A stretch of DNA of 64,000 nt, taken from assembly GCA_016785225.1 (NCBI GenBank), contig JAFBJZ010000512.1, positions 7,477,001 through 7,541,000 on the forward strand, in the 5' to 3' direction. The translations under genes and the position numbers were made by a program. Position 1 is the stretch's first letter. The number at the start of each line of letters is the position of its first letter. This document shows positions 60,566 to 64,000 of the stretch, piece by piece. This stretch comes from Psettodes erumei (Eukaryota; Chordata; Actinopteri; Pleuronectiformes; Psettodidae). The notes under the pieces were generated by a model, which saw nothing but the letters and a program-made list of their open reading frames with translations, had not been told where the DNA came from and ran no database searches.

Positions 60566-61896
60566 ACTGAGGTGTAATAAAATCCCAAAAACTAAATCAA
60601 ACACCGTTCTACTAATAAACTTTTTTCTCTCTCTCGTTCTTGCACTTTTGTGCAGTCATATGCAAACACACACACAAACGCACACACTTTTGCTCTTTAT
60701 CAGTGCAGACAGAAGCAGCGAGACGCCAGAATCAATAAAAAGTAACACTTGTCTGGAGCCGAGACAGGAGGAAAGGAGACCAGAAGGTTGGCCGAGAGGA
60801 TGTGGTGGGTCAACCAAAGTAAATATAATATCTGCCAGAAAAAATCCTTACCGCTTCAAATATAAAACCAATCCCTAAGCCAAGATGTACATGCAAACTG
60901 AGCACAGCTCAGACTCTAATGCATGGGCTGATAAGGTGCAGCAGAGAGGACACAGAGGGGATTATGGGAGTAGAGGGGAAGATATAGAGTGAGATATGGG
61001 GCTGCTATGTAGCAGGGAAAAAAATCAGAGGTTGTCACACACCAACAACACACAAAGCATGTGTGCTCCTGTGTGATATATGTCACTTTAATCTTCTCAT
61101 TGGCCACAATCGACAACACAAATGCATAGACACACACCTACAGAGACACATGTATACCCTAATGCCCACAGGAGACTTTGATTTTTAATTGCTAGTTTTG
61201 TCATTTTCACCCCTTCTAATTGTTTTGTCCTTGAGGCCAGGGAGAAAATATGGATTTTTTTGCTCAAATGGCACGAAGGAGGGGTGGAACGTGTTTACAA
61301 TCCTAATCTCACGGTATAGAAATAAATAGGCCACACGTGATCTGTGCGCAAATAAACCCCACATTTAGATGCATGCATGCAAGTTCACATACAAGTAGGC
61401 ACAGTTGCTCGACACACATGCAGACAGACACACGCACACCAGACACTGCCTTGGGCTCATCATGACATCATAGTAAGGCGCTGAGGTCATCAGTAATCCT
61501 CCAGCATTAGATGGCTGCTGTTGCAACAGGTCTCGACAAGAAGACCTCTTTTCTCTGGTAGTGTGCTCTTGCTCCCCATTTATACCTTTCCATTTATATT
61601 GCACTCAGGTTTTGTCTCTGTAAATCTGATCTGTAGTCCTGTTAGCTTTACTGATATCAGTGAATCATCTACTGTATTGTTTTCCCTCCTTTATAGGTGG
61701 ATTGTCACGTGAACATTTATGGAATAATGATTGACAGAATGGCACAAAAGTGAAGCATAAGTGTCCCACATGTCATTCTGAATGGAAAAAAAAAACATCT
61801 GTTTGTCTTCAGGACCTTCAGGAAATCTCTTGTCAACAAAGAGCTTGAAGTTGTCTCCGGACAGGCCCTCAGAGGCAGTGCGAGGGAGGAATAAAG

Positions 61897-61926
61897 ATAG
61901 AGAGAGAAAGAGAAAGAGAGAGAGAG
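61897..61926. repeat. (GA)n-rich tract
   Basis: Imperfect AGAGAGAAAG repeats; in barx2 intron 1. Confidence 0.8.
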
Positions 61927-64000
61927 CAGAGACGGAAATGTTAGCCCTCGTGGTGACTTTCCACTGACAGTGAAGCCGTCTCTTTGACATGTTGTTGACA
62001 AGTGCCAGTGTCCTGTCAATAGTCTACAAATAAACTGTTTGAGTAGCTGCAAGAGCGCAGCGCGGGCCATGCAAAAGCACACTGATACTCTTGATAATCA
62101 CAGTCGGAATGTCGGGGTTGGCACAAGTGCTTCTGGTAACCATTACAGAAGGCATACCTGCTTAGAATAGATCAAGAGGAGTCCTTTTGTTAAGCATTCC
62201 TTTTAATACCAACAATTTGCTCTATTGATTAGGGCAGTCAGTATTGTGTGATTCTTATCAAACTGACCACAGTTCTCATATTTAAAATAACTACCACTGT
62301 GGAGAAAGTGATCTTATATTTATTCAGTGACTTTTAGAAGATATACAGTAGCTCCTGACTCTGCCCGCTCCCTATCATAACATCTGCACTTCTTCTCTAC
62401 TACTCCTTCTTTTCAATGGGAAGCTGAATCGGATGATTCATTGCTTAGCTATGACGAGTGTGCATGAACTTTTGCCATGATTTGGGTATAAACTGCCTGG
62501 TGACAGATCGAGAGCTGCTCATTTAAACACGCTTTTGTTGTTCTGGCCTTGCCTTTTGAGTGCAAATAAAATACTGTCAGGGTGGGAAGGAAAACAAGCC
62601 ACACAGCTTCTATATCTGTCCTAACTCATTGCTTTAATTAGAAGCTTTCACCTTCAGGACATGACAGATAGGAGCAATGTAATGCCAATTCTCATATCAA
62701 GAGCATCTTGTTGACTGTAATTGTCAGTTTCCCAGGCACACTGGCAAACATCTGCAGCTGAATCTGCACTTCTAGCAAAATGCAAACATAACCGATAACT
62801 ATTTAAGTTGAAACCTGATCCACACAGGTCTACCTGGGGCATCTACAATGTGATTGTAGCATAAGATGTTTTTGGAACAGAATTATTACTTATTCCTTGT
62901 CGCAAGAGAAAAAAAATCTGATGTGGAAATGACAGGGAGATGACAAGATGTCAAGGATTATCCTTAACTGTAGATGGAAGATGTCTACAGATTTTGTCTT
63001 TGTGTGTGTGCGTCCCTACTTCTGTGTGTTGACATGGCTGTAATCAACCTTTTCAAGACGGCTTTATGCTTAATGGGAGACTTTATTGTCTGCAGCAGAT
63101 TAGGGTTTAAGATGCGATGAAAACCCTTTTTGCTCGCTTGTATTTCTTCTATAAGCCCTCAGCCAGTACCACACCAGTAAGCAGCGGCCTGCGGGCTGCA
63201 CACACTCCTACTTTTTGTTTAGCTTTGTTTTTATTTTTCATCATGCTGTCAAGTGAGATTATACCTCAGTTGATCTTAATCTCTCTCCCTCTTCCAGAAA
63301 ACACCACTAAAAGCCCTGCCCTGGGTCCTGCTGAGAGATGGGACTCCAAATGAAATATTATAACCTGCCATTACGTCGTTTGCTGTTCAGCACCAGTTTG
63401 GGGTTCATCATCTCTCATCCTGCTGTAACTGACAAGAAATTGACTCCATGAGTAATTTAAGGTATGTATTTCATCACACATAAATAAAAATGGACTGAGC
63501 AGCTAGGGCAGTTTAAAAAAATCTTACTGGGAAAAAAAGTAGGAAGAACATTAAGCTGATATGTTTGAGTGGCATACCAATAATACACAACACAAAAGTA
63601 ACAATTAAGTTGTTACCAACTCCTTCAGACAACATTCTTGGCATCACTGTCTTTCAGCGGCCTCCACTGGTAGCAGGAGGTTATAGCATCCCTTCTTTTG
63701 CAGAATGAAGAGGTGAACTTTTATTGTTAAGGGACAGCACAGGGGCCAGTCGCCTCTCTTTTGGCACAGGACCTGCAAGCCTGCCAGCTTCTAAATCAAG
63801 CACTAAAAGCCATTGATGTTGGGGAATATACTGTGTCTCACACCCCCGTAGCTACAAATAAGTGGTGGGCAAAGTGTTCTGATATGCAGGGCAGGTTACT
63901 CTATCCATCTGAACAGAGGGGTGCCAAAGCGCAGGCACAGTGCCCTCCAGCATGTACACCAATCCATATCAGAGGGATGAGGGAATCATTTCCCCTATTT

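Larger units (their letters stand above)
60123..64000 (-). other. barx2 intron 1 (partial, runs off the window)
   Basis: Everything right of exon 2 appears to be intron 1. No frame encodes the expected Barx2 N-terminus (an FMIDEIL-like motif), so coding exon 1 lies beyond 64000. The segment holds (CA)n tracts at 60519-60565 and 60667-60687, a (GA)n run at 61897-61926, a GC/CpG-richer block at 60230-60450 and another at 63640-63990 that could be regulatory. No other gene is recognised. Confidence 0.75.

Overview
This window is eukaryotic, vertebrate and almost certainly from a ray-finned (teleost) fish. The evidence is one spliced homeobox gene with GT-AG introns, many (CA)n microsatellites, a tRNA-derived SINE of the type widespread in teleosts, and a short hAT-like element. 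No bacterial or viral genes and no CRISPR array were seen. The species cannot be named from the sequence.

The only protein-coding gene I can support is barx2, a Bar-class homeobox transcription factor, on the minus strand. Three coding exons are present and join in frame: exon 2 (60122-59807), exon 3 (56786-56702) and exon 4 (55817-55578, ending in TGA). They encode a conserved motif before the homeodomain, a proline-rich linker, an acidic SESETE motif, the complete homeodomain split by two introns, the Barx basic region and a tail that differs from the mammalian one as I recall it. The first coding exon, with the start codon, was not found up to 64000. It should lie beyond the right edge, so intron 1 is at least 3.9 kb. 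A likely 3' UTR of about 1.4 kb runs left to a poly(A) signal at 54181-54176.

The remaining 54 kb, positions 1 to about 54,150, contains no recognised gene. It is AT-rich and broken up by microsatellites, two kinds of mobile-element remnant and several blocks of 150-700 bp that are richer in GC and CpG and contain homeodomain-core (TAATTA, CAATTA), TCF/LEF or PBX/HOX-like motifs. In mammals BARX2 also lies in a gene-poor interval. My reading is that this flank and intron 1 are cis-regulatory territory of barx2, but conservation could not be tested here. A TATA-like box followed by a pyrimidine start and a GT splice donor near 3271-3340 may be the first exon of an unidentified plus-strand transcript.

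No undescribed multi-gene system is evident. The better leads are the candidate regulatory blocks, a SINE inserted about 27 bp from the exon-2 splice donor, the diverged C-terminal tail of Barx2, and the possible promoter at 3.3 kb.
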